DNA of 64,000 nt from Glandiceps talaboti (taxonomy: Eukaryota > Hemichordata > Enteropneusta > Spengelidae). How positions within the stretch are numbered: position 1 is the first letter of the stretch; each line of letters begins with the position of its first letter. This document shows positions 49,251 to 60,223 of this stretch, piece after piece. Below the pieces are notes generated by a model. The model was not told the DNA's origin. It saw nothing but the letters and a program-made list of their open reading frames with translations, and searched no databases. The DNA lies in assembly GCF_964340395.1 (NCBI RefSeq), contig NC_135557.1, positions 969,646 to 1,033,645 on the forward strand, read 5' to 3'. The translations under genes were made by a program, and so were the position numbers.

Positions 49251-49925
49251 ACGGTTGCTAGTATTCAATTCCCACATTTCTTGCAATAGTGCTATTTAAT
49301 ACTGGGTGCTAGTATTCAATTCCCACATTTCTTGCAATAGTGCTATTTAATACCGGGTGCTAGTATTCAATTCCCACATTTCTTGCAATAGTGCTATTTA
49401 ATACCGGTTGCTAGTATTCAATTCCCACATTTCTTGCAATAGTGCTATTTAATACCGGGTGCTATTATTCAATTCCCACATTTCTTGCAATAGTGCTATT
49501 TAATACCGGGTGCTAGTATTCAATTCCCACATTTCTTGCAATAGTGCTATTTAATACCGGGTGCTAGTATTCAATTCCCACATTTCTTGCAATAGTGCTA
49601 TTTAATACTGGTTGCTAGTATTCAATTCCCACATTTCTTGCAATAGTGCTATTTAATACCGGGTGCTATTATTCAATTCCCACATGTCTTGCAATAGTGC
49701 TATTTAATACCAGGTGCTGGTATTCAATTCCCACATGTCTTGCAATAGTGCTATTTAATACCGAGTGCTAGTATTCAATTCCCACATTTCTTGCAATAGT
49801 GCTATTTAATACCGAGTGCTAGTATTCAATTCCCACATGTCTTGCAATAATGCTATTTAATAATGGATGCTAGTATTCAATTCCCACATTTCTTGCAATA
49901 GTGCTATTTAATACCGGGTGCTATT
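49251..49925. repeat. 51-bp minisatellite, about 13 units
   Basis: Units contain TGCTAGTATTCAATTCCCAC, TTTCTTGCAATAGTGC and TATTTAATACCGG; exact 51-bp spacing where measured. The copies are highly similar. Confidence 0.95.
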
Positions 49926-50489
49926 ATTGAAGTGTAATAGTGACCCACTTTGAGTGTTATATTATCCATATCCATATTATTGATAATGGTCTTTCTGAGA
50001 CCTCGACCTTTGACCTCAACCTGTATCTTCAAGGTCAAATAGCCAAACATTAATCATAGTGCACAGTATACAGCAGAGATGCATAGACCAATTTCAACCA
50101 AGCCTGGCACAAATGTCAAACTTCACATTTTGTGCACTAGCTCAGTCTGGTAGCTTAATACATAGAAACCTAAATTAAATGACTTAATACCCATTTTATT
50201 TATAATGAGCTTTGAGACCTTGTCATTGCTTTGTTTTGTGACCTTTGCAATGATGACAAAATATTGGCCATATTTGTCATAAAAAATTCTGAATTTGACT
50301 TGGCTAGTAAGTTGAAATATTGAAGACTGTCTTTGATGAAGACTTGATGAAAATTTATCAGTTTATGAACAACTTTCAGATGAATATTTGAGGCTATATC
50401 ACTTTTCATCTGTGTTCATGACAGCACAGATCAATTGTAGATGAACAGCAAAGATAAGTAAAGAACTTCTAGATGACGCTTACCATTCA
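49926..50489. other. unique DNA with GACCTTTGACCT motif
   Basis: No gene seen. Around 50000-50020 the text CGACCTTTGACCTCAACC is one base from a DR1 motif on the minus strand. Confidence 0.35.
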
Positions 50490-51605
50490 TAGCTTTTAGG
50501 TGTAAGTGATGTATACTTAATATTCTGTAGACGTACCATATAATAGATATTGCCTTGAAATACACTGCCATGGATACACTAAAGACGACAGTACCTTAAA
50601 TTCACTCAGTCATTAGTAGCATTTTTAGCATTATGCCAACAATTATTTAGACTGAGAATGTAGTCATACTCGTATGGTAATTCTGGCTATATGGTCCCCT
50701 GGATTTGAGAGTTTAATTTGAATGTTTGTAGTGAAATTGACCAACCCACCCCCCTGATAAAAAGAGGATTAAACATTTGATAGCTCTACTGAGCTCTATA
50801 TGCAGTTGAATTAAGGCCGCATTGGAAATTGATTACTCTAAAATCCATATTATCTAGTCAATGCTAGGGGTGTCATCACTGCCAAGCAATTCTTTGTTGC
50901 CAATTTGAATCACCATACAAGGACACATACGTTTTGTTTTTTTTTGGGGGGGGAGAGGGTTAACATACATGCACATGCTTGACTGCGAATATGAAGAGTT
51001 ATAATGGAATGTGCCATTATAACTCTAAACCATACAAACATACATACAGAAAGTTAAAATGAATGGGGGACTTTATTGTATTGTTGTAATGAATATGACG
51101 CACAACGGTGATGGCAAATAAAGATGGCGACACGGCAGTAATAGAGATTGCGGCGACACGACGGAGGTTTGTGAGGTTTATGTGTGTTGGTATGAGAGAT
51201 TAAGGCCATAGACAGCAAGTGAAAAATATGTAAAACCTACAAAGGACTAACCAACGAACCATTGCCAACCAACCAACCAACCAACCGACCAACCGACCAA
51301 CCAACCAACCAACGCCAACCAACCAAACAACAAAGTAATCAACCCTAGAGACCCACCTAGTCAGAGAAAACCAAAATCCACAAGAAACCAGACGTACGGA
51401 AAGGGATAACAAAAATCGAGGAGTGCTGTTTGTGTATGTCAATATGTAATATATGATCATGTGCAGCGAAGACAGCGGACCGAAACGCGAGGTAGATGAT
51501 GGCGCAGATATGACAATTGGTGCCGGAGATGCAAAAATGATAGTGTATTTGATGTACGTATGTTGGAAGGGGTGAGGTGGGATAGTTAAAAGAGCAATCA
51601 CTCAT
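50490..51605. repeat. dispersed repeat, copy 2
   Basis: Partner of 47860-48935 in the same orientation, about 2.6 kb away. It contains a CCAA microsatellite at 51266-51330. Confidence 0.75.
51266..51330. repeat. (CCAA)n microsatellite
   Basis: About 15 CCAA/CCGA units with two interruptions. Confidence 0.9.
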
Positions 51606-51642
51606 GCAGCCATACAAACTAAAAAAAACTCAAAAAACTTAC

Positions 51643-51699
51643 TTGGTGCTGATGTCTGAAACTGTTTTTCTGTTCTTCTAAACTCCTCCAAAAGTTCTA
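51643..51699 (-). CDS. possible small exon C of a second minus-strand gene
   Basis: 57 nt between acceptor TTTTATTAG and donor CAA|GTAAGT. Entered in phase 1 it encodes ELLEEFRRTEKQFQTSAP and leaves in phase 1. The phase fits exon B upstream. Splice sites are good, but the exon is short and the protein is not recognised. Confidence 0.35.
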
Positions 51700-51798
51700 C
51701 TAATAAAATAACTTAAAAATACATTTCAATACATAAATTACATTTTAATAGATATACATAAATGCAAAATACACATCAGTATCGTAATAATCAAATAC

Positions 51799-51832
51799 AT
51801 CGATCAGTCTTGGGTCTTCTTATCACCACAGG
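51799..51832 (-). CDS. possible small exon B of a second minus-strand gene
   Basis: 34 nt between acceptor CTTTCTTTTAG and a weak donor GAT|GTATTT. In phase 0 it encodes PVVIRRPKTDR and leaves in phase 1, matching exon C. The weak donor is the main doubt. Confidence 0.3.
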
Positions 51833-52013
51833 CTAAAAGAAAGAAATTTAAGAAATAGTATAAGAATTGAAGTATTCACTCACAATGCAATTATATTATT
51901 TTCTAAATTTATTTTATATTGCAGACATGACAATCAAATAGAAATAAAGTTTCTAAATCTAACTTTCAATGTATAAACATATTAAATATTAAAAAGAAAG
52001 TTTTTTGACTCAC

Positions 52014-52052
52014 ATTTTCTATCATTTGTCCATCTTTGTCGAGCCTGGCTTC
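52014..52052 (-). CDS. possible small exon A of a second minus-strand gene
   Basis: 39 nt between acceptor TATTTTCAG and donor AAT|GTGAGT. In phase 0 it encodes EARLDKDGQMIEN and joins exon B in phase. The intron to B is about 180 bp and the next is about 100 bp. It may belong to the same transcription unit as the exons at 12-35 kb, but the phases do not connect directly. Confidence 0.35.
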
Positions 52053-52607
52053 CTGAAAATAAACTTGCATGGAAATTGTATTAATACAGTTTGGTTAATA
52101 TATTGTGTTTTATTTAATAAAATAATGAAAAAATACATTCAATATAAATTACATTTACCAAAGTGCTCCCATATGGTTGATATTAAATTTTCAAGGTTAT
52201 AATTTGTAGACGATATTTTTTTATGAAATGGGGTGAAAAGAAGAAATCAAATCTTGACGAAGGTAAACTTGCCCAGGTTTGGGAAACCACTATAAAGAAA
52301 GAACTGTGTGTATAAATTTGCAAATACAGTATAATTAATTGATTTTTTATTGTTCTACTGCTTCTCCCTGAAAAATCGACCCCAATGGTTAGAAAAGCCA
52401 ATGAGAATAAGTCAAGCAAAAACATTTTTATACTATTAAATTGATTATGAAATAATAACTGACTAAAGTTGCATAAAGTGGGTAGAATTTGTATGTGTTA
52501 TCAAAATGTGTATTTTTGTCCTATCTCAGAGAATTAAATTTTTTTTGCAGAAGTAATATGGGCACAACTCCCATAGGTGGGAAAGGTCTGCTGGAAAGCA
52601 GTGTTTT

Positions 52608-53694
52608 TTTGTATACTTTTCTGGGCTGGAAAACTTTGGAAAACCCGGCTCAGCTGGACTGATAGATTTTGCTTCAGTTGCAGCTTAGAATAAATCTATA
52701 AATTTCAAAACATTATTACAATTCTTAAAAGTGAGATTTCATTTTCCAAAAGACAATTAATTTGGTCAGTTTTTAGCTATTTCATCGTACAAACTGCCGC
52801 CTGTATCTATCATAGATCTGTAGAGTATCTATTTTGTGCTATAAAGTTGGTATTAGAAAGTGTCTCCATTTTTGGGTATGTAGTATGACAACAGTAAGGG
52901 CTTGGTAATCTTAGCAAAGCCTCCTAGTATCATTTCACACAGAGTTGTCCTGTCATATGAACATGTTTAATGAGAGTAATCCATAATGCCAATACTATTT
53001 CAACTTTAAGTGCAATTAATTATGAAAGGAGAATTAGAAATTAACAGTCATTGGTGCCTAATTATGTGCTTATTTACTATATATTAGTATTTATTATATA
53101 TTAGTATTTATCATACATTAGTATTTATTATATTAGTACTTATTACTTATTAGTGATTATTTATTATATGTTATTATTATTACCCTAAAGTTATTATTAT
53201 TATTATTATCATTATTGTTATTAAGATAGAATTTAATAGTAGGGCCGGCAAAGAAAATTTATCTAAAGTGTGCTTCTTTGAACTAGTATTGGCAAAATAA
53301 ACCACTTCATTAATTTTGTTCACATGACCATATATCCCAGGATGAGGTGGGCAACTCTTTGTGAAATGACATAGGGAGGCTATGTTGAAACCCCCAAAAA
53401 CCAAACTGTTGTCATACTACACACCCTAAAAATGGTCTGACTCTTTCTTATACCAACTGTATCACTCAAAATACATACTATACAGGTCTATAATACATGC
53501 AGACGGTAGTCCATATGATGTAATACCTAAAAACTGATCAAAAATAATTAATTTTTTGAGAAATGAAATCTTACTTTTAGCAATTGTAAGAATTATTTTG
53601 AAAAATATATCAATATTTTGAACTACAATTAAAATAAAATCAACCAGTCTAGATGGGCAGGGTTATCCAAAATCTTCTCGCCTAGAAAAGTATA
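52608..53694. mobile_element. foldback/MITE with arms of about 400 bp
   Basis: Left arm 52608-53005 and right arm about 53275-53694 are diverged inverse copies. Shared landmarks, read from each end inward, are GTATACTTTTCT, CTAAAAGT(G/A)AGATTTCATT, GTATGACAACAGT, GCCTCC and GCCAATACTA. The loop is ATTA-rich. No transposase and no clear target duplication. Confidence 0.75.
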
Positions 53695-54299
53695 TACCCT
53701 ATATCATACATGTACATGTACCTTATGACATATGCATACAGACTTTACAGCAGACCTTCCCCGTATAGTCCATGGGAGCTCAAGGCCAGGTTTCAAAATA
53801 AAGCTCGTTTTATGATTAATTATGCAGAAAATATTGATTTTTGATGACAAATATGGCATATTTTCCGAATGACATGTCACCTTTGTACCAGTTTTGAAAG
53901 AAATCAGATATTGGAAGTCTGAGCCCATTGTAATAGTCACTCACTTTGGGGGACTAAAAGTGCTTTTGCTGGATGAATTCTATTCCCTTTTCTAAACATT
54001 GTGATCTCTGATTGAGAGAGAAACACAAGTGTGGTAAACCATAATATTTTTGTTCAAAATTTCAATTGATAAATATTGAATCAAACTTTTATGATTCAGT
54101 TTTAATTTAGCAAAACCAATTGCAACCTACAGGAGCATTTTGGTTTACACCAGGTATATTTTTACAGCTTTTATTTTATTTATTTTTTACAGAGGTTAAT
54201 GAGGGAGATGGTAGTTCTCTTATAAAAACTTTTTTTTAAAACTCCTCCCATGTAACAAAAACTACTCTAATGGTGAAAAACTAATGGTCCTTGCTCAGT
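53695..54299. other. AT-rich DNA without visible genes
   Basis: No exon or regular repeat recognised. Confidence 0.5.
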
Positions 54300-57200
54300 G
54301 CTCGGGGATCATCATGTTATAGACTTTTTGTAATTACAGATTTTTAGTTGTAGTCTTTTTAGCCCTAATTTGCATATCACTGATGAAATCATCATATCAA
54401 GAATACATCTTAATCTAATTATAGTCGACCAACAAGACACATTTTTAGATCATAATTTACATATCACTGATTGGATCGTGTTATAGACCTTTTGTAAATA
54501 TAGACTTAGTTTTAGTCTTTATAGCCCTAATTTGCATATCACTGATGAGATAAACACATCAAGAATACATCTTAAACTAATGATAGATTTTTTACCATAA
54601 AGACACATTTTTAGGCACTAATTTGCATATCACTGAAGAGATCATCTTGTTATAGACATTTTGTAAATATAGACTTTTAGTTTGAGGCTTTTTAGCCCTA
54701 ATTTGCATATCACCAATGAGGTCATGGTATCAAGAATACATCTAAATCTAATGATAGATTTTTGACCAAAAAGACACATTTTCAGACACTAATTTGCATA
54801 TTACTGATTGGATCATCTTCTTATAGCATTTTTGTAAGTATAGACTTTTAGTTTTAGTCTTTTTAGCCCTAATTTGCATATCACTGATGAGATAAACACA
54901 TCAAGAGTACATCTTAATCTCTTGATAGATTTTTGACCAAAAAGACACATTATTAGGCACTAATTTGCATATTACTGATTGGATCAACTTGTTATAGACT
55001 TTCTTTTAGTTTTAGTCTTTTTAGCCCTAATTTGCATATCAGTGATGAGATAAACACATCTAGAATACATCTTAATCTAATGATAGACTTTTGACCAAAA
55101 AGACACGTTATTAGGCACTAATTTGCATATTACTGATTGGATCATCTTGTTATAGACTTTATAAATATAGACTTTTAGTTTTAGTCTTTTTAGCCCTAAT
55201 TTGCATATCACTAATGAGATAAACACATCAAAATTACATCTTAATCTAATGATAGAATTTTGACCAAAAAGACACATTATTAGACACTAATTTGCATATT
55301 ACTGATTGGATCATCTTGTTATAGACTTTCTTTTAGTTTGAGTCTTTTTATCTAAAATTACATCTTAATCTAATGATAGAATTTTGACCAAAAATACATA
55401 TTATTAGGCACTAATTTGCATATTACTGATTGGATTATCTTAGACATTTTGTAAATATAGACTTTTAGTCTTAGTCTTTTTAGCTCTAATTTGCATATCA
55501 CTGATGAGATAAACACATCAAGAGTACATCTAAATCTAATGATAGATTTTTGACCAAAAAGACACATTATTAGGCACTAATTTGCATATTACTGATGAGA
55601 TAAACACATCAAGAATACATCTTAATCTAATGATAGATTTTTGACCAAAACGACACATTATTAGGCACTAATTTGCATATTACTGATTGGATCATCTTGT
55701 TATAGACTTTTTATAAATATCGACATTTAGTTTTAGTGTTTTTAGCCCTAATTTGCATATCACTGATGAGATAAACACATCAAGAGTACATCTTAATCTA
55801 ATGATAGACTTTTGACCAAAAAGACACATTATTAGGCACTAATTTGCATATTACTGATTGGATCATCTTGTTATAGACTATTTTATTTATAGTCTTTTTA
55901 GCCCTAATTTGCATATCACTGATGAGATAAACACATCAAGAATACATCTTAATTTAATGATAGATTTTTGATCAAAAAGACACATTATTAGGCACTAATT
56001 TGCATATTACTGATTGGATCATCTTGTTATAGACTATTTTATTGTTAGTCTTTTTAGCCCTAATTTGCATATCACTGATGAGATAAACACATCAAGAATA
56101 CATCTTAATCTAATGATAGACTTTTGATCAAAAAGACTCATTATTAGGCACTAATTTGCATATTACTGATTGGATCATCTTGTCATAGACTTTTTGTAAA
56201 TATAGACTTTTAGTTTTAGTCTTTTTAGCCCTAATTTGCATATAAGTGATGAGATAAACACATCAAGAATACATCTGAATCTAATGATAGAATTTTGACC
56301 AAAAAGACATATTATTAGGCACTAATTTGCATATTACTGATTGGATCATCTTGTTATAGACTTTTTTATTTTTAGCCTTCTTAGCCCTAATTTGCATATC
56401 ACTGATGAGATAAACACATCCAGAATACATCTTAATCTAATGATAGATTTTTGATCAAAAAGACACATTATTAGGCACTAATTTGCATATTACTGATTAG
56501 ATCATCTTGTTATAGACTTTTTGTAAATATAGACTTAGTTTTAGTCTTTTTAGCCTTAATTTGCATATCACTGATGAGATAAACACATCAAGAATGCATA
56601 TTAATCTAATGATAGATTTTTGACCAAAAAGACACATTTTAGGCACTAATTTGCATATTACTGATTGGATCATCTTGTTATAGACTTTCCTTTATTTTTA
56701 GTCTTTTAAGCCCTAATTTGAATATCACTGATGAGATAAACACATCAAGAATACATCTTAATCTAATAATAGATTTTTGACCAAAAAGACACATTATTAG
56801 GCACTAATTTGCATATTACTGATTGGATTATCTTAGACATTTTGTAAATATAGACTTTTAGTCTTAGTCTTTTTAGCTCTAATTTGCATATCACTGATGA
56901 GATAAACACATCAAGAGTACATCTAAATCTAATGATAGATTTTTGACCAAAAAGACACATTATTAGGCACTAATTTGCATATTACTGATGAGATAAACAC
57001 ATCAAGAATACATCTTAATCTAATGATAGATTTTTGACCAAAACGACACATTATTAGGCACTAATTTGCATATTACTGATTGGATCATCTTGTTATAGAC
57101 TTTTTATAAATATCGACATTTAGTTTTAGTGTTTTTAGCCCTAATTTGCATATCACTGATGAGATAAACACATCAAGAGTACATCTTAATCTAATGATAG

Positions 57201-57390
57201 ATTTTTGACCAAAAAGACATATTATTAGGCACAAATTTGCATATTACTGATTGGATCATCTTGTTATAGACTTTCCTTTATTTTTAGTCTTTTAAGCCCT
57301 AATTTGCATATCACTGATGAGATAAACACATCCAGAATACATCTTAATCTAATGATAGATCTTTGACCAAAAAGATGAGATCATAAGCCT
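54300..57390. repeat. about 165-bp satellite with two octamer motifs per unit
   Basis: About 19 units. Each contains AGCCCTAATTTGCATATCAC, GATGAGATAAACACATCAAG, ATGATAGATTTTTGACC and GGCACTAATTTGCATATTAC, then TTGTTATAGACTTT. Spacing between AGCCCTAATTTGCAT motifs ranges around 150-175 bp. A block of about 400 bp at 55428-55830 is repeated almost exactly about 1.39 kb later at 56821-57220, including rare variants. The minus-strand reading frames of about 65 codons here are repeat artefacts. Confidence 0.95.
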
Positions 57391-58189
57391 TAATTTGGTT
57401 TTGAGACACATATATTTGATCACTATACCATGGGTATAACTGAAGCGGTGACATTATTTTGTATTGTAATTTATGAATGTTCTGACCATCACAAAACGAA
57501 AAATAAATTTGGTACACATTGTTGGTTGTTATGTGGTTATTAGCTATATTTGTAATATTGTAAACAAACTTATCTTTTTCATCATCTTCAAAGAAGAATG
57601 TCTTTACGGAAATAACTCTTAAATTTGTAACATGAATGAAAAAAATATGCGCTGCAGAGCAAAATACACGGGTTTTAATTTTGTATGATTAGCATTTTAA
57701 TGAAAGAAATATTTCGATTCAACTTTGTATTTCTTGAAAAAAAACTAACTAACTAGATTTTGCGAAAACTTTAACCCTAATTAGAAGTGGCACAGTCAGT
57801 ATTTCTAGAAACAATCTATTTTAAGTTTACATTTAGTTAACTAGTTTTTGCGAAAGTTGTTAATTTTATAATGGGAACCCTAATTAGAAGTGGCACAGTC
57901 TGTATTTCTAGGAACAACCTATTTTAAGTTTACATTTGGTTTACTAGTTTTGGGGTAACTTTAGTATGGGACCCTAAATAGAAGTGGTTTTCTGTGGTTA
58001 TAGGCAATTATGGTTTTCAAGTTTGTGTTTCGTAAATAGTCTAATATAAACATCAATGATTTTTCATTTGAACATGGCAAAATACAATTGTTTCGGTTGT
58101 GAAAGAAATGTGTATACCGGAGGTGGCTGAATTTATAGGAATCTGGGTACCCGAGAACAACTTTGTGTACATGACTATGTATGACGTAT
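57391..58189. other. unique DNA with a short tandem duplication
   Basis: CCCTAATTAGAAGTGGCACA and following bases occur at 57774 and 57877, with a partial third copy at 57970 (spacing 103 and 93 bp). No gene seen. Confidence 0.6.
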
Positions 58190-58831
58190 CTATTCAAATT
58201 TGTTTGTCGATAAATTTTGATTTGTATTTTTTATTCGTAGATAAATTTTGATATGTATTTTGTATTTGTATTTTGTGTTCTTAATGTTTTCGAAAATGGG
58301 GAATATTACAGTCTGTGCCACTTGAACAACCAATGACAAACTTTCCTCCTGACAAAACCGTCTAAATCCTAACCTGTCAACCCGGGCCGCCACCTTCCCG
58401 CCAAAAAAGGTACCGCGCCGAAATTGCCACCATGGCCCCCATTCCCATACAACGGGCCCAAATGCAGCAGAAAGAACAAACATTGCAAACCGACTTATCT
58501 CATATACCATCCTTCGACGTTCTCGCAGGGACCAAACCATGATAAATTGACGAACCAATACGCAAACCATTGACTTCCATTCTCGAACAGTCTCTATTGT
58601 ACGGCGAACAAACATCTGAAGCAAACACAGCATCCATACGGTGATACACATTGCAATTTTTCCTTCCAACTTCCTCTTTTCGACCAGTGAGCGAAGTAGA
58701 CAGCATACAGCATCCAGGACCCATACCAAACATCGGAATATTCTTCTATCATCCACTCTCAGCAGTACAAGGCTTCGGACATATACTATGACGACATAGA
58801 CCAGGGTGAGCAGCACAATACCAGTATCCAT
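58190..58831 (-). CDS. hypothetical single-exon protein, TATA-driven, basic with membrane segments
   Basis: Minus-strand ORF of 213 codons from the ATG at 58831. The start context ACAAAGATGG is strong, and a TATATAAA box lies 57-64 bp upstream, fitting a leader of about 30 nt. The N-terminus is hydrophobic (TGIVLLTLVYVVIVYVRSLV), a second hydrophobic stretch follows at about 82-92 (ITVWMLCLLQM), and there are many Arg, Trp, Cys and Val residues. The last 35 residues are Lys/Asn/Tyr-rich and come from an AT-rich imperfect repeat, so the true end may differ; an AATAAA lies near 58228-58233 inside this tail. The first 500 bp are clearly GC-richer than the flanks. I do not recognise the family. 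It could be a lineage-specific membrane protein or a chance ORF. Confidence 0.45.
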   Translation of the reverse strand: MDTGIVLLTLVYVVIVYVRSLVLLRVDDRRIFRCLVWVLDAVCCLLRSLVEKRKLEGKIAMCITVWMLCLLQMFVRRTIETVREWKSMVCVLVRQFIMVWSLRERRRMVYEISRFAMFVLSAAFGPVVWEWGPWWQFRRGTFFGGKVAARVDRLGFRRFCQEESLSLVVQVAQTVIFPIFENIKNTKYKYKIHIKIYLRIKNTNQNLSTNKFE

Positions 58832-58887
58832 CTTTGTTTATCGTTTGCTGGAGTCGCAAAGACAGTTTGAAAATGTATCACGCGTCA

Positions 58888-58895
58888 TTTATATA
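58888..58895 (-). promoter_or_regulatory. TATA box upstream of the 58831 ORF
   Basis: Minus-strand TATATAAA flanked by GGG and TGACGCG. The spacing of about 60 bp to the ATG is normal for a short-leader gene. Confidence 0.45.
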
Positions 58896-59355
58896 CCCAA
58901 CCCAAGATGTTAGATTCCTGTCGAGAACCATGAACCAATCAGACCTAGAGGATCAAAATTTTCCTCTACCCCTCCAGGTGCACTTTAAAGGTGGTGGCAG
59001 GGAAAACTATTGTGTTTGTAAGACTAGTTAGGTGTTGTTTGTTTCAAATTGGTCAATCACTTGACAGGGAGTACACGTGTTACATTTGACAAACAACCAA
59101 TCAAAAGTCCGGAGTTGATTTCTCCACATTCTTTTATTTTACAGGAATACAAACTTATGTAACGTGCACAGGGGTGAACACTGTGTAATGAAGGTATAGA
59201 CTAGCGTTCCTCGCTAAATGCGTACAATGACGGATAAGCACCGGTATTGTTGATGAATTATGAATGTATGTGTCGACCCCCGTTTGAATGAAAGTGTAAT
59301 GTATAAAATTATGTGAAAACCAGGACGTGGTGACGGGGGCTATTGTCTTGGAATA
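58896..59355. other. unique flank before the LINE
   Basis: No gene recognised; possible upstream region of the minus-strand ORF. Confidence 0.4.
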
Positions 59356-60159
59356 ATGAGGTGTTGTATTTTGTTACCAATTACTCAACTCGTTGACATA
59401 CAGTTTATTTATTTATTTCACGGAAGGCCGGCAAGTCCCATTTACAGGCTCCTAAAAATGAAAAATTCAAGAATACAAAACACACAAGCATATCAAACAA
59501 ACAAAACTAACTTAATGCACATTAAAAACACATTTTTCGATTACTTATTCTCTAAGTATGTCAGTCATTTCATGATGAACGAAGAAGTCATAGTCAAATA
59601 CAGCTGTAAGTCTTGCACAGTCAACCAGTTCAATTCTGATAGAAATCTTTTAAACAGTTCATGTTCTTTCCTACATTGCAATGTCAGATCCCTTACAAAA
59701 AACTTTGATAGCTTTGTTAACTTTCTAAGCATGTTAGATCAAAATTTTCTTTTTATAGCTCTAACGGAAACATGGTTACATCCCGATTCAAATTGCTGTC
59801 TTTATGATTTGCCTTCCTATACTTTCGTTACTTGTAATCGTGAAGCCTCACAAGGTGGTGGATTCGCTCTGTATTTTCACAACTCGTTGTCCTTCTCTCG
59901 CATTAACACATGTAAAATTAATCACTGCGAATCCATCTTTGGGGAAACTATGATCAACAACAAAAAGATTGTTATAGGCGTTATCTACAGAAGACCCAAC
60001 ACACCTTTTAATGAATTCATTGACAGTTTAGAAGCATGCCTTGATCAGGTGTCAGTGAACGGGCGTGATTGTATTCTCCTTGGCGATATGAATATTGACA
60101 CATCTTTAGATAGCCCACCCGTTACTCATTACAATACTCTCCTGAATACATACAATTAA
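59356..60159 (+). pseudogene. LINE endonuclease (EEP/APE type), C-terminus deleted
   Basis: Open frame of 267 codons. From about residue 105 it shows the APE-type endonuclease pattern: HCNVRSL (Asn), LTETWL (Glu), GGFALYF, VIYRRPN and LLGDMNID (Asp/Asn). The closing SDH motif that carries the catalytic His is missing; the frame stops at 60157-60159, directly before the RT-linked sequence. The first 100 residues are not recognised and the true start is unclear. This domain nicks target DNA for retrotransposition. Without its last quarter it should be inactive. Confidence 0.8.
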
Positions 60160-60223
60160 AAGACCCTGGATCACAAAGGGCTTATTTACATCCATACATA
60201 CAAAACATAAACTTTTCTCGAAA

